Below, piece after piece: positions 1 to 8,411 of a DNA stretch of 64,000 nt (within the stretch, counting starts at the first letter, position 1; the number at the start of each line of letters is the position of its first letter). The position numbers and the translations under genes are program-made. The notes under the pieces are model-generated. The model did no database searches. It was given only the letters and a program-made list of their open reading frames with translations, and was not told the DNA's origin. Source of the DNA: Microbacterium sp. cf046 (GTDB lineage: Bacteria > Actinomycetota > Actinomycetes > Actinomycetales > Microbacteriaceae); assembly GCF_900114345.1 (NCBI RefSeq), contig NZ_FOZJ01000002.1, forward strand, positions 248,001 through 312,000. Direction: 5' to 3'.

Positions 1-428
1 CGATCCAGGACGAGACGGGAGCCCAGATCTCGATCGAGGAGGACGGCACCGTCTACATCGGCGCGACCGACGGCCCCTCGGCCGAGGCCGCCCGCGCCCA
101 GGTCAACGCGATCGCGAACCCCACTAACCCGGAGGTCGGCGAGCAGTTCCTCGGCACCGTGGTGAAGCTCGCGACGTTCGGCGCGTTCATCTCGCTCCTG
201 CCCGGCAAGGACGGACTGCTGCACGTCAGCGAGGTCCGCAAGCTCGCCGGCGGCAAGCGCGTGGAGAACGTGGAAGACGTCCTGAGCGTCGGCCAGAAGC
301 TGCTCGTCAAGATCACGAAGATCGACGACCGCGGCAAGCTGTCGCTCGAGCCGGTCCTCGAAGAGGCCGCCGACCAGGAGGGTCGCGCAGCGGCCAACCC
401 CGGTCCGGAGGGCCCTGCCGAAGGCTGA
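1..428 (+). CDS. pnp: Polyribonucleotide nucleotidyltransferase (PNPase), 3' end only
   Basis: This is the C-terminal part of a gene that begins before the window; the open frame enters at base 3 and stops at 426-428. PNPase degrades RNA 3' to 5' using phosphate. The visible part holds the end of a KH domain ([20 protein letters not shown]) and an S1 RNA-binding domain ([20 protein letters not shown], then DGLLHVSEV and [13 protein letters not shown]). A short acidic, Ala/Pro-rich tail follows. Family assignment is secure. A strong hairpin starts 13 bases after the stop. Confidence 0.95.
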   Translation, partial: IQDETGAQISIEEDGTVYIGATDGPSAEAARAQVNAIANPTNPEVGEQFLGTVVKLATFGAFISLLPGKDGLLHVSEVRKLAGGKRVENVEDVLSVGQKLLVKITKIDDRGKLSLEPVLEEAADQEGRAAANPGPEGPAEG

Positions 429-440
429 GCCGACTGATCA

Positions 441-478
441 CGGATGCCCGTTCCCTCGACTGGGGGAGCGGGCATCCG
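441..478 (+). terminator. Terminator hairpin after pnp
   Basis: The arms CGGATGCCCG and CGGGCATCCG pair perfectly, with further pairing of TTCCC to GGGGGA inside. Only a weak T-rich stretch (CATTTCG) follows, which is usual for high-GC actinobacterial terminators. Confidence 0.7.
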
Positions 479-492
479 CATTTCGTCGATAT

Positions 493-510
493 GTCCCCCG
501 AACAGGGGAC
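493..510. promoter_or_regulatory. Palindrome GTCCCC-N6-GGGGAC
   Basis: A perfect 6-bp inverted repeat with a 6-bp centre lies 15 bases after the pnp terminator, in a locally AT-richer stretch before the next gene. It could be an operator or a second terminator stem. No regulator can be assigned. Confidence 0.35.
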
Positions 511-682
511 AAATGGGGCATCATAGCGCCTTTGTGACCTAAGCGTTATGTAATATTTACCGACTGGTCGCCGGAATGACCGGCTCCGGTCCTCGAACGG
601 CCTAACCTCATAGGAAGCGCCGGGGGGCGCGAACTTCGTAGTCACGGAAGCTCCACCCGGAGTCGACGTGAGGGGGTGGGAC

Positions 683-1717
683 ATGGCTGTATTCGGCGTT
701 GGCTCGGCCGTCTCCTCGGAGAGCCTGCCCGCCGCTCCCGCTCCCGGGAACGTGCATCCGTCCGCACCCATTCCGGTGCAGGGTCCGCCGATCGGGCAGA
801 GCGTGCGCGTCCCGCTCGGCGAGACCGGGGCGGAGATCTTCCCCCTCATCCTGGGCGGGGCAGAATTCGGCTGGAACGTCGATCTCGAATCCAGCCACGA
901 GATCATGGACGCCTACATCGAGCGAGGCGGCAACGCGCTCCACACCGCCGACAGCTTCGCGGGCGGTCGCAGCGAGCACATCATCGGGCAGTGGCTGCAT
1001 TCGCGGGGACTCCGCGACGAGGTCACGCTCGCGGTCCGCATCGGCGGACACGCCGACAACCCGGGCCTGGGTCCGGTCAACCTGGTGCGCGCAGTCGAGG
1101 CGTCCCTGACGCGCCTGCGCACGGATCGCATCGACGTGCTCTATCTGGATGCGTCCACCGGGCCGACCGATCTCGAGGAGACCCTGGCCACCGCGGAGTG
1201 GCTGGTCGAGTCCGGCAAGGCGCGCGCGCTCGGCGCCGCGGGCTTCACCGCCGCGCAGCTGGTCGAAGCCCGCATCTACGCATCGGCGGGCTACCCGCGC
1301 ATCACCGTGCTCGACGTCCCGTTCAACGTGCTGCGCCGACACGAGTTCGACGCCGACCTGCGCCTGGTCGCGGGCGCGCAGGGTGTTGCGGTCACGCCGT
1401 CGCATGCGCTCGAGCACGGATTCCTCGCGGGCCGTCAGCGCACGAGGCTCCGCGGCGGGCTGTCGGTGCGCGGAGCGCAGATCGCAGCCAACATCAACCG
1501 GCGGGGCAGCCGGACGCTCCGGGCACTGGACGCGGTGGGCACCGACCTCGGGGTGCCGGATGCCGCGGTCGCCGTCGCATGGCTGCTCGCGCAGAAGCTC
1601 GTGACCGCGCCGATCGTGAACGCCTACGCTCCGCAGCATGTCGAGGAGCTCGTGCAGGGCATCGGCGTGCGTCTGAGCCGGAGCCAGCTCGCCGACATCG
1701 CGCGCGCGTCCGAGTAG
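683..1717 (+). CDS. Aldo/keto-reductase-fold protein with all four catalytic positions changed
   Basis: The 344-residue protein has an AKR (beta/alpha)8 barrel after a Pro/Ala-rich N-terminal tail of about 40 residues. Landmarks align well: a GG-NALHTADSFAGGRSEHIIG block near residues 82-102, then LAVRIG, RTDRIDVLYLD and ESGKARALGAAGF. However, the family's catalytic Asp, Tyr, Lys and His fall on His87, Phe92, Arg119 and Asp156. An ordinary NADPH-dependent carbonyl reduction is therefore unlikely. I chose ATG 683 over GTG 668 because a GAGGGGG ribosome site lies just before it. The gene stands alone after the pnp terminator. It may be a pseudoenzyme or cofactor/ligand-binding protein; its role is unknown. 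Confidence 0.8.
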   Translation: MAVFGVGSAVSSESLPAAPAPGNVHPSAPIPVQGPPIGQSVRVPLGETGAEIFPLILGGAEFGWNVDLESSHEIMDAYIERGGNALHTADSFAGGRSEHIIGQWLHSRGLRDEVTLAVRIGGHADNPGLGPVNLVRAVEASLTRLRTDRIDVLYLDASTGPTDLEETLATAEWLVESGKARALGAAGFTAAQLVEARIYASAGYPRITVLDVPFNVLRRHEFDADLRLVAGAQGVAVTPSHALEHGFLAGRQRTRLRGGLSVRGAQIAANINRRGSRTLRALDAVGTDLGVPDAAVAVAWLLAQKLVTAPIVNAYAPQHVEELVQGIGVRLSRSQLADIARASE

Positions 1718-1760
1718 TCGCACACGCGCCCGGCGCCGGGCCCGAGCGCACGCCGTGACG

Positions 1761-1766
1761 TAGGCT
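1761..1766 (+). promoter_or_regulatory. -10 element TAGGCT
   Basis: TAGGCT is followed after 6 bases by GTG 1773, the same spacing seen at leaderless genes elsewhere in the window. It probably drives the phosphatase gene, through a short upstream frame. Confidence 0.5.
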
Positions 1767-1772
1767 GGACGG

Positions 1773-1817
1773 GTGCTTCCGGGCACGCGAATCCCCCGAC
1801 GAAGTGAGCTGGCGTGA
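1773..1817 (+). CDS. Possible 14-codon leaderless leader peptide
   Basis: Starting at GTG 1773, exactly 6 bases after the -10 hexamer, a frame of 14 codons (MLPGTRIPRRSELA) ends in TGA at 1815-1817. That stop overlaps the GTG start of the phosphatase gene (GTGA). This would couple translation of the downstream gene. It is an inference from spacing; the peptide has no known relatives that I can name. Confidence 0.3.
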   Translation: MLPGTRIPRRSELA

Positions 1818-2416
1818 CGCACTACATCTATCTCGTGCGGCACGGCGAACATCAAGACGCCGAGCACGGTCTGATCGACGGGCCACTGTCTCCGCGAGGG
1901 CGTCGTCAGGCCGCGTTCCTCGCGGATCGGCTGTCGGGCGTGCCCTTCGACGCCGTCTGGCACTCTCCGCTCGAACGCGCGAGCCAGACCGCGCGGGCCG
2001 TCGCCGAGCGGATGCCGTCGCTGTCGCCGCAGCCGTCGGCGCTGCTGTTCGACTGCGTTCCCACCGGAATGACCCCCGAGACGCCGGCCGCGTTCGAGCC
2101 GTTCTTCGGGAGCGTGACCGAGGCCGAGATCGAGGCCGGCAGCGCGCAGATGGCCGATGCGGCCAGCGAATTCCTCGCCCGCAAGCGCGGCGAGGTGCAT
2201 GAGCTGCTGATCACGCACAACTTCGTGATCGGATGGTTCGTCCGCGAGGTGCTGCAGGCGCCGGAGTGGCGCTGGATGGCTCTGAACCAGGCGCACTGCG
2301 GACTCACGGTGATCGCGCAGAAGCAGGGCAGACCGTGGACGCTGCTCTCGCACAACGACCTCGCGCACCTGCCGGTCGAGCTTCGGACGGGACTGCCCGA
2401 GGTCTATCCGGTCTAG
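1814..2416 (+). CDS. Histidine phosphatase family protein (phosphoglycerate-mutase fold)
   Basis: The 200-residue protein begins with the family signature LVRHGE (catalytic His10). It carries the second motif HSPLERASQTA around residues 56-66 and the second catalytic His in LLITHNFVIGW near residue 136. Such enzymes remove or transfer phosphate on small molecules or proteins through a phosphohistidine. Length and motifs fit a small phosphatase rather than a glycolytic mutase, which would be about 230-250 residues with other insertions. The start is GTG 1814, overlapped by a possible leader frame. The substrate cannot be told. Confidence 0.85.
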   Translation: MTHYIYLVRHGEHQDAEHGLIDGPLSPRGRRQAAFLADRLSGVPFDAVWHSPLERASQTARAVAERMPSLSPQPSALLFDCVPTGMTPETPAAFEPFFGSVTEAEIEAGSAQMADAASEFLARKRGEVHELLITHNFVIGWFVREVLQAPEWRWMALNQAHCGLTVIAQKQGRPWTLLSHNDLAHLPVELRTGLPEVYPV

Positions 2417-2481
2417 GTGCGGCGCCGCCGCGCTCGTGCGATCGCGGATCGCGCCGAGCGCGCGCGATCGCGCCCGGAAAG

Positions 2482-2511
2482 ACCTGAGGCAAAGCTGAGC
2501 ATGCGTCAGGT
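2482..2511. promoter_or_regulatory. Inverted repeat ACCTGA...TCAGGT
   Basis: Two 6-bp arms (2482-2487 and 2506-2511) have centres 24 bp apart. They lie about 20 bp upstream of a -10-like TACGCT at 2533-2538, the likely promoter of the PP-loop gene. This is a possible operator with no assigned regulator. Confidence 0.25.
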
Positions 2512-2605
2512 GCGGGGGTGTGGGCTCGGCGCTACGCTTCTCGCATTCTGTGTTGCCTGAGCCGGCGAGACGGGCCGGCTCACTCCCGAAAGGCCGCATC
2601 ACCTC

Positions 2606-3763
2606 ATGCCCGATCTGGTCAGCGCGCGTCCGCGTCGCAACCGCGACGACGACGGGAATGTGCGCGTCGTCGCGGAAATCGAAGACTCCGTTCCCCTGTG
2701 GTTCTCCGTCGCTCCGGATGACGAAGAGCTCCTCGCCGAGCGAGCCGACCACGTCGCGGTCGCGCTCCTGCTGCCCGCCATGCGGTACGGCCGCGACCTC
2801 CGGGTGGGCGGGGCGGTGACGGACAGCCTCCTTCACCGGCTCAATCACGATCTCCAATCGCTCGTGCGGGTCGTGCACCCGAACTACCACGCGATCACCG
2901 TCACGGCCGACGAGACGCTCCCCGCCGGTGCCGCCCCGGCGGGAGTGGCGACCGGCTTCTCCGGCGGCGTCGACAGCTTCGCGACGCTGACCGAGTACGC
3001 GTCATCCACCGGCGTCCCACCGGCGCTGCGGGTCACCCATCTGCTGAACAACAACGTCGGAGCGCACGGCGATGGAGGTCGGACGCTCTGGCGGAAGCGA
3101 TTCGACGCGCTGCAGCCGGTGGCCGCGGATCTCGGACTGCCGTTCATCCGCGTCGACAGCAACATCGACGAGCACTACCCGCGCATGGGCTTCATGCAGA
3201 CGGTGACCTTCCGCAATGCCGCCGTCATGCACCTCCTCGGAGGCGGCATCGGGCGCTCGTACCACGCATCCGAGGGGACGTTCCGCAATCTCCGCATGCC
3301 GCCACCGCACGGTGACATCGGCCTGGCGGGCGCGATGACCTTCCCGCTGCTGTCGACTCCGGCGCTGACGGTCGAATCGACCAGCTCGGGCATGTCCCGG
3401 ATCGAACGGACGCTGGCGCTCGTCGGGGGACCGTACGCGCGCTACCTGGACGTGTGCATCGATGCCGATCCGGATCGGACGACGAACTGCTCGCAATGCT
3501 GGAAGTGCATGCGCACCATGCTCACGCTGGAGATCGCGGGCAGCCTCGACGAGTTCATCCCCGAGGTCTTCGTGCGCGCCCCCTACGAACGGCGGCGCTC
3601 CCAGTACTACGCCGAGCTGCTGTCGTCGAGTGAGCCGAACGACACCGAACTCGTCGAATTCGGCGACATCAACGGCTGGCGGTGGGGTCCGGTCGCCCGC
3701 GGTCGCGCGGCGGCTCGGCGTGCCACTCGCTGGGCCCGCGATCTGGCCAGGTCGGTGCGCTGA
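2606..3763 (+). CDS. Orphan PP-loop (adenine nucleotide alpha hydrolase fold) protein with a three-Cys cluster
   Basis: The 385-residue protein has the PP-loop ATP-binding motif FSGGVDSF (residues about 118-125), as in enzymes that adenylate a substrate, such as QueC, asparagine synthetase and tRNA thiolases. Near residues 294-303 it carries NCSQCWKCMRT, a C-x2-C-x2-C pattern like metal sites of QueC-type proteins. The first about 110 residues match no domain I know. No queuosine genes or tRNA-modification partners are adjacent. Start ATG 2606 follows GAAAGG at a suitable distance. ATP-dependent activation of an unknown carboxylate or amide is an inference. Confidence 0.65.
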   Translation: MPDLVSARPRRNRDDDGNVRVVAEIEDSVPLWFSVAPDDEELLAERADHVAVALLLPAMRYGRDLRVGGAVTDSLLHRLNHDLQSLVRVVHPNYHAITVTADETLPAGAAPAGVATGFSGGVDSFATLTEYASSTGVPPALRVTHLLNNNVGAHGDGGRTLWRKRFDALQPVAADLGLPFIRVDSNIDEHYPRMGFMQTVTFRNAAVMHLLGGGIGRSYHASEGTFRNLRMPPPHGDIGLAGAMTFPLLSTPALTVESTSSGMSRIERTLALVGGPYARYLDVCIDADPDRTTNCSQCWKCMRTMLTLEIAGSLDEFIPEVFVRAPYERRRSQYYAELLSSSEPNDTELVEFGDINGWRWGPVARGRAAARRATRWARDLARSVR

Positions 3764-3809
3764 CCGAGCCGACGCGGAGTGTCCGGCATCCGGGCGCGGC
3801 GACGATGGG

Positions 3810-4280
3810 CTAGTCGAGAAGCTTTCCGTACCAGCGGGTGGCGTTCGGATTGTCGTTGTACGGGTCGATCGTCTCGAACCCGGCGGCTTCGTAGAGCCCG
3901 CCCGCTGCCTGCAGGGTGTGGTGGGTGTCGAGCACGAGCTCGGCTGCCCCGAGTGAGATCGCGCGCCGTTCCAGGTCTTCCAGCAGCAGTCGGCCCCACC
4001 CGCGCCCTCGCGTCTCCGGGCGGAGGTAGAGGTGCTTCACCTCGTATCGCGGTCCGTGGTCACCGTCGTCGATGCGACGGATGCCGCCGCATCCGACATT
4101 CTCGCCCTCGTCGTCCCGGACGATGACGAAGACGCCCGCAGGCGGCTCGAACACCGATGGATCGGGGAACACCGTCGTATAGGTGTGCCCGGGGAAGGTC
4201 GCGGTGCGCATCGCGAAGTACTCGGCGAGGAGCTCGTGCGCGACGGGTGCATCGACGTGTTCGTCGCGCAGGGTCACCAT
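3810..4280 (-). CDS. GNAT-family N-acetyltransferase
   Basis: The 156-residue GNAT fold has the acetyl-CoA loop RPETRGRGWGRLLLEDLE near residues 87-104 and the typical end LGAAELVLDTHHTLQAAGGLYEAAGFE. It would move an acetyl group from acetyl-CoA to an unknown amine. ATG 4280 lies 6 bases after a TACGCT -10 on the same strand, so the mRNA is probably leaderless. The gene is divergent from the AfsR-type regulator, 48 bp away. Confidence 0.85.
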   Translation of the reverse strand: MVTLRDEHVDAPVAHELLAEYFAMRTATFPGHTYTTVFPDPSVFEPPAGVFVIVRDDEGENVGCGGIRRIDDGDHGPRYEVKHLYLRPETRGRGWGRLLLEDLERRAISLGAAELVLDTHHTLQAAGGLYEAAGFETIDPYNDNPNATRWYGKLLD

Positions 4281-4286
4281 GCCCTC

Positions 4287-4292
4287 AGCGTA
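4287..4292 (-). promoter_or_regulatory. -10 element TACGCT, leaderless GNAT gene
   Basis: On the minus strand TACGCT is followed by 6 bases (GAGGGC) and ATG 4280. Confidence 0.6.
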
Positions 4293-4316
4293 GCCGCGGC
4301 CGATGACGGCCTGGCC

Positions 4317-4322
4317 TATGCT
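4317..4322 (+). promoter_or_regulatory. -10 element TATGCT, leaderless AfsR-type gene
   Basis: TATGCT is followed by 6 bases (CACCGT) and GTG 4329. It is back to back with the divergent -10 at 4287-4292. Confidence 0.6.
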
Positions 4323-4328
4323 CACCGT

Positions 4329-7300
4329 GTGCCCCTCGCCGATCAGCCTCGTGTCATGCTGCTCGGCCCTGTCCGCGTGCGCACGTCGGATGGTGGGATC
4401 CACGTCCCGCCGGGCGCACCGACACGCGCCTTGATCGCGGCGCTCGCCGTCGGAGCCCAGGTCGGCGAGCCCCGTTCGATCGCCGCGCTGGCCGACGACG
4501 TCTGGGGCGACTCTCCGCCGCAGAATCCGCGTGCCGCGCTGCAGTCGCTGGTATCTCGACTGCGCGCCGTCGCCGGATCCGAGCTGGTGCGGAGCTCTCC
4601 GGCGGGGTACGCGCTCGGCACCGCCGATGTCGATCTCACCCTCGCCGACGCCCTGTCGCGGCGGGCCGACGAGCTCGATCCCGCACACCCTGATCGTCTT
4701 GCGCTCATCGACGAAGCGCTGGCGCTGTGGCTCGGCGAACCCGCGGCGGACCTGGGCGACGCCCCGGTCGCGGAGTCGATCAGCACGCTCGCCGGTCGCG
4801 TGCACGAGCGGCTCCGGCGGGCTCGAGCGGAGACTCTGATCGCGTCCGGTCGCCACTCCGAGGCCGCCGCGGAACTCCAGCTGCTCGCGGCCGCCCGCCC
4901 GTTCGACGAGGCCGTGCACATGCAGCTGATGAGCGCACTCGCGCACGCCGGGCGCGCCCAGGAGGCCATCGCCGTGTTCGCGTCCGTCCGGCAGCGGCTG
5001 CGCGACGAGCTCGGCACCTCACCCGGAGCCGAGTTGACCGCACTGCACACCCGGCTCCTGCGCGGCGACGCCTCGCCCACGACCTCGCGCGTGCGGATCG
5101 GCCTGCGGACCGCCCCCAACGAGCTCATCGGCCGGGATGCCGACATCGCGGCTGTCGCCGCCATGCTGAGCCGCGCGAGGCTCGTCACCATCCTCGGCGC
5201 GGGCGGTCTCGGAAAGACCAGGCTCGCACAGGCGACGGCTGCCGCGTCCGCGGCCCCGTCGGTCATCGTGGTCGAGCTGGCGAGCGTCCGCGCCGACGAC
5301 GACGTGCCTCTGGCGATCGCTTCCGAACTCGGCATCAGCGAGGCCGCCCCCGGCGGAAGATTCGTCGACGCCCGCTCGCGCCCGGACCTCCGCGCGCGGG
5401 TGGTGTCGCTGCTCGGCGAGCGGGAGACGCTCCTCGTGCTCGACAACTGCGAGCAGGTCATCGACGGCGTCGCGGCCTGGACCTCCGACATGCTCGAGTC
5501 GGCGCCGACGCTTCGCGTGCTCACGACGAGCCGGACTCCACTGGCGATCACGGCGGAGTCCGTGTACCCGCTCGAGCCGCTGGCCACCGTCGCAGATGAG
5601 GCCGCCGCGGCCACCGGGGCCGCCGCGGGACCGGCCGTCCGGCTCTTCATCGAGAGGGCGACCGCAGTACGGCCGGCAGCAGCGCTGCCGCTCGATGTCG
5701 TCGCGCGGCTGTGCGAGCACCTGGACGGACTGCCCCTGGCCATCGAACTGGCAGCGGCCCGCGTGCGGACCATGACCCCGGAGCAGATCGAGTCGCGCCT
5801 GCGTGATCGATTCGCGCTGCTGACAGCGGGGGATCGCACCGCCCCCGAACGACATCGGACCCTCGAGGCGGTGATCGCCTGGAGCTGGGACCTGCTCGAC
5901 GCCGAGGCCCGCAGCGCGTTGGCCCGGCTCTCGATTCTGCCAGGCGGCTTCTCTGCGGCCACGGCCGCGGCGGTGCTGGGCGACGGTGACGCCGACGACG
6001 CGCTCGACCGGCTCGCCTCGCAGTCCCTGCTCGTCGTCGTGGACGACCCGATCACCAGTCGGGTGCGATTCCGCATGCTCGAGACCGTGCGCGAATTCGG
6101 CCTGGCCCGCCTGCGCGAAGCACGCGCCGCGGACGCCGCGTGGGCGGGCGCATTCCGGTGGGCCCGGATGTTCGCGGCCGAGCGTGTCACGAACGTGTTC
6201 GAAGTCGCGGTCTTCCGTGAGATCCGCGCCGAGCACGACAACCTCATCGCGGTGCTCCGGCGCGCGGTCGAGCGGGACGAGGCCACGGAGGCTGTCGCGG
6301 TGTTCTCCATCCTGAGCCAGGCGTGGTTCATGCGGGGCGCGTTCTCGGAGTTCCAGACCTTCGGGCCCATCGTGCTCCCGCTCGTCGACCGCGTCACGTC
6401 GGCTGACGTGTCAGTCGATGTGCTCGCGCTCGTGCTGCTCATGTCTGTGATCACGATGCAGATCGGCGAGGGCTCCGCGCGACCGCGCGTCGTCGCGCGC
6501 CTGCGCATCCTCCGGAGGCGGCACACGGACCTGGCCACGATGACGGCCGCACTCATCGATGTCGCCGGCGCCGGCACGAGCGAGCGGGCCCTCGCAGAGA
6601 TCGCGCGCCTGCGGGCATCGTCCGACCTCGAGGAAGCGCTCGTCGGCGAGATGCTGATGGCCCAGTTCGCGGAGAACGAAGGCGAACCGGCGGTCGCGAT
6701 GGCAGCGGCCGAACGTGCCTGGGAGCTGGCGGATCGCACGGACCGGCTGTGGCTGGCCTCGATGGCCGCGAATGCCGTCGGCCAGCTGGCGAGTCAATCG
6801 GCGCGTCCCGCCGAGGCCCTGGACTGGCTCGACCGCGCCGCTCGCGGCCTCGCCGAGTTCGGAGCCGACGAGGAGCTGCATCAGCAGCGCTGGTTCATCG
6901 GCGGAAACCTCGTCGGCCTCGGCAGATTCGACGAGGCGCGCGCCCTGTTCACCCAGCTCACCACGATCCGCGAGCTGACCAACGACGGCCTCGAGCTCGC
7001 CTCGATCGGCTGGATCGGGCTCGCCGAGGTCGACCGCGCCGACGGCGACACGGCGGCGGCCGCACGCAGCTACGAGCATGCGCTGGACACCTTCGCGACG
7101 AATGACCAGCGCAACTCCCCGTGGTACCTGATGGCGATGGCGGGCCTCGTCTCCGCCACCACGTTCGACGGCTCGCTGCCCCCGGAGCGCATCGCCGTGT
7201 GGGCGCGGAGGCTGCGGTCGAGGGCACTGGCGACCCGTCGGATCCGCAGTGACTTCATCGACAAGCCGGTGCTCGGCACGGTGCTCGCCGGGTGGTCGGC

Positions 7301-7538
7301 GTGGGCGCTGAGCGAGCCGTCGACGCGGGATCGCGGGATCGAGGCCCTCGCGCTGGCAGAGGTCCTCGGCGCGCGGCAGGACCTTCGCAGTCTCCATCTG
7401 GACACGCACCGGAGCGAGGCCGAGCAGATCGTCGGCGCACAGGCGATCGCGGACGCCTGGGCGGCGGCATCCGCTCTACCCCGCGAGACGCTCGCCGGTC
7501 GAGCATTCGACGTGCTCTCGGACCCGGCCACGGCATAG
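4329..7538 (+). CDS. Large AfsR/SARP-type ATPase transcriptional regulator
   Basis: The 1069-residue protein has, in order: an OmpR-type winged-helix DNA-binding domain (about residues 5-90, VMLLGPVRVR start, DVWGDSPPQNPRAALQSLVSRLR); a bacterial transcriptional activator domain (about 95-245); an NB-ARC/STAND ATPase with P-loop GAGGLGKTRL near residue 290 and Walker B LLVLDNCEQV near residue 370; and a long helical TPR-like sensor half. Such proteins activate secondary-metabolite or transport genes on binding a signal. GTG 4329 is chosen because of the leaderless -10; ATG 4356 is the alternative. No biosynthetic cluster is adjacent; the nearest possible target is the convergent ABC exporter. 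Confidence 0.88.
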   Translation: MPLADQPRVMLLGPVRVRTSDGGIHVPPGAPTRALIAALAVGAQVGEPRSIAALADDVWGDSPPQNPRAALQSLVSRLRAVAGSELVRSSPAGYALGTADVDLTLADALSRRADELDPAHPDRLALIDEALALWLGEPAADLGDAPVAESISTLAGRVHERLRRARAETLIASGRHSEAAAELQLLAAARPFDEAVHMQLMSALAHAGRAQEAIAVFASVRQRLRDELGTSPGAELTALHTRLLRGDASPTTSRVRIGLRTAPNELIGRDADIAAVAAMLSRARLVTILGAGGLGKTRLAQATAAASAAPSVIVVELASVRADDDVPLAIASELGISEAAPGGRFVDARSRPDLRARVVSLLGERETLLVLDNCEQVIDGVAAWTSDMLESAPTLRVLTTSRTPLAITAESVYPLEPLATVADEAAAATGAAAGPAVRLFIERATAVRPAAALPLDVVARLCEHLDGLPLAIELAAARVRTMTPEQIESRLRDRFALLTAGDRTAPERHRTLEAVIAWSWDLLDAEARSALARLSILPGGFSAATAAAVLGDGDADDALDRLASQSLLVVVDDPITSRVRFRMLETVREFGLARLREARAADAAWAGAFRWARMFAAERVTNVFEVAVFREIRAEHDNLIAVLRRAVERDEATEAVAVFSILSQAWFMRGAFSEFQTFGPIVLPLVDRVTSADVSVDVLALVLLMSVITMQIGEGSARPRVVARLRILRRRHTDLATMTAALIDVAGAGTSERALAEIARLRASSDLEEALVGEMLMAQFAENEGEPAVAMAAAERAWELADRTDRLWLASMAANAVGQLASQSARPAEALDWLDRAARGLAEFGADEELHQQRWFIGGNLVGLGRFDEARALFTQLTTIRELTNDGLELASIGWIGLAEVDRADGDTAAAARSYEHALDTFATNDQRNSPWYLMAMAGLVSATTFDGSLPPERIAVWARRLRSRALATRRIRSDFIDKPVLGTVLAGWSAWALSEPSTRDRGIEALALAEVLGARQDLRSLHLDTHRSEAEQIVGAQAIADAWAAASALPRETLAGRAFDVLSDPATA

Positions 7539-7551
7539 TCGCCGTTCACGA

Positions 7552-7585
7552 CGAGAGGGAGCCGCCGGCGGGCGACTCCCTCTCG
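7552..7585. terminator. Bidirectional terminator hairpin
   Basis: CGAGAGGGAG (7552-7561) pairs perfectly with CTCCCTCTCG (7576-7585) around a 14-base loop. It sits between the ends of the regulator and the convergent ABC permease gene, so it can serve both. Confidence 0.75.
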
Positions 7586-7595
7586 GTCCTATGCG

Positions 7596-8411
7596 TCACG
7601 CCTTGCGCATGTACGCCCGGACGGTGAGCGGTGCGAAGACCGCCACGATCACCAGTGCGCCGATCAGCGTCGAGACGACATCGGCGCTCGCATCGGCGCC
7701 GGACGTGAGCAGACGTGCAGCCGTCACGAGGTGCGAGACCGGGTTGATGCCCACGAACCACTCGAGTGCGGGCGGAAGGGTGTCCGCCGGCACGAACGCG
7801 TTGGACAGGAACGTGAGCGGGAACAGGATCAGGAACGAGATCCCCTGCACGGATGCCGCGGACCGCGCGATCACGCCGAAGAAGGCGAAGATCCAGCTGA
7901 TCGCCCATGAGGCCGCGATGACGAGCAGCCCTGCCGCCACGACTCCGGCGAGACCGCCCTCTGGCTGGTATCCCATGATGTACCCGGTCGCGAACGTGAT
8001 CGTCGTCGCGATCGCATAGCGGACCGTGTCGCCGAGGAGCGCACCGGCCAGGGGTGCCACTCGCGCGATGGGCAGCGAACGGAAGCGGTCGAACACGCCC
8101 TTGTCCATGTCTTCGCGCAGCTGGACCCCTGTGACGACCGAGGTCGTGATGACGGTCTGCACGAGGATGCCGGGCAGCAGGAACGGCAGGTAGTCCGCCA
8201 CGCTGCCGGCGATCGCGCCGCCGAAGATGTACGTGAACATCACGGTGAAGACGATGGGCTGCACGGTGACGTCGATCAGCTGCTCGGGCGTGCGGCGCAT
8301 CTTGATGAGGCCGCGTGCGGCCATGCTCAGCGAATTGCGCACCGACTGCCCGATGCTGACGTGATTCTTGAGCGACCGTGCGGACGCGGGCGAGATGGTG
8401 AGGGTGGTCAT
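7596..8411 (-). CDS. ABC-2 type exporter permease (DrrB-like)
   Basis: The 271-residue protein is an integral membrane permease with about six membrane segments. Examples are PIVFTVMFTYIFGGAIAG, LLPGILVQTVITTSVVTGV, TITFATGYIMGYQ and VVSTLIGALVIVAVFAPLTV. It contains the ABC-2 signature region GVFDRFRSLPIARVAPLAGALLGD. With the ATPase upstream it would export a lipid, drug or polyketide. ATG 8411 overlaps the ATPase stop by 4 bp (ATGA on the minus strand), so the two are translationally coupled. Confidence 0.88.
   Translation of the reverse strand: MTTLTISPASARSLKNHVSIGQSVRNSLSMAARGLIKMRRTPEQLIDVTVQPIVFTVMFTYIFGGAIAGSVADYLPFLLPGILVQTVITTSVVTGVQLREDMDKGVFDRFRSLPIARVAPLAGALLGDTVRYAIATTITFATGYIMGYQPEGGLAGVVAAGLLVIAASWAISWIFAFFGVIARSAASVQGISFLILFPLTFLSNAFVPADTLPPALEWFVGINPVSHLVTAARLLTSGADASADVVSTLIGALVIVAVFAPLTVRAYMRKA

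Noticed and set aside
608..2890. A 760-codon open frame on the minus strand opposite the AKR, phosphatase and PP-loop genes
   Set aside because: It is antisense to three genes with clear family motifs and its translation is Arg/His/Ala-rich low complexity, typical of shadows in high-GC DNA.
4343..6739. A 798-codon minus-strand frame opposite the AfsR-type gene
   Set aside because: The Ser/Arg/Ala-only composition and the full overlap with a well-supported gene mark it as a shadow.
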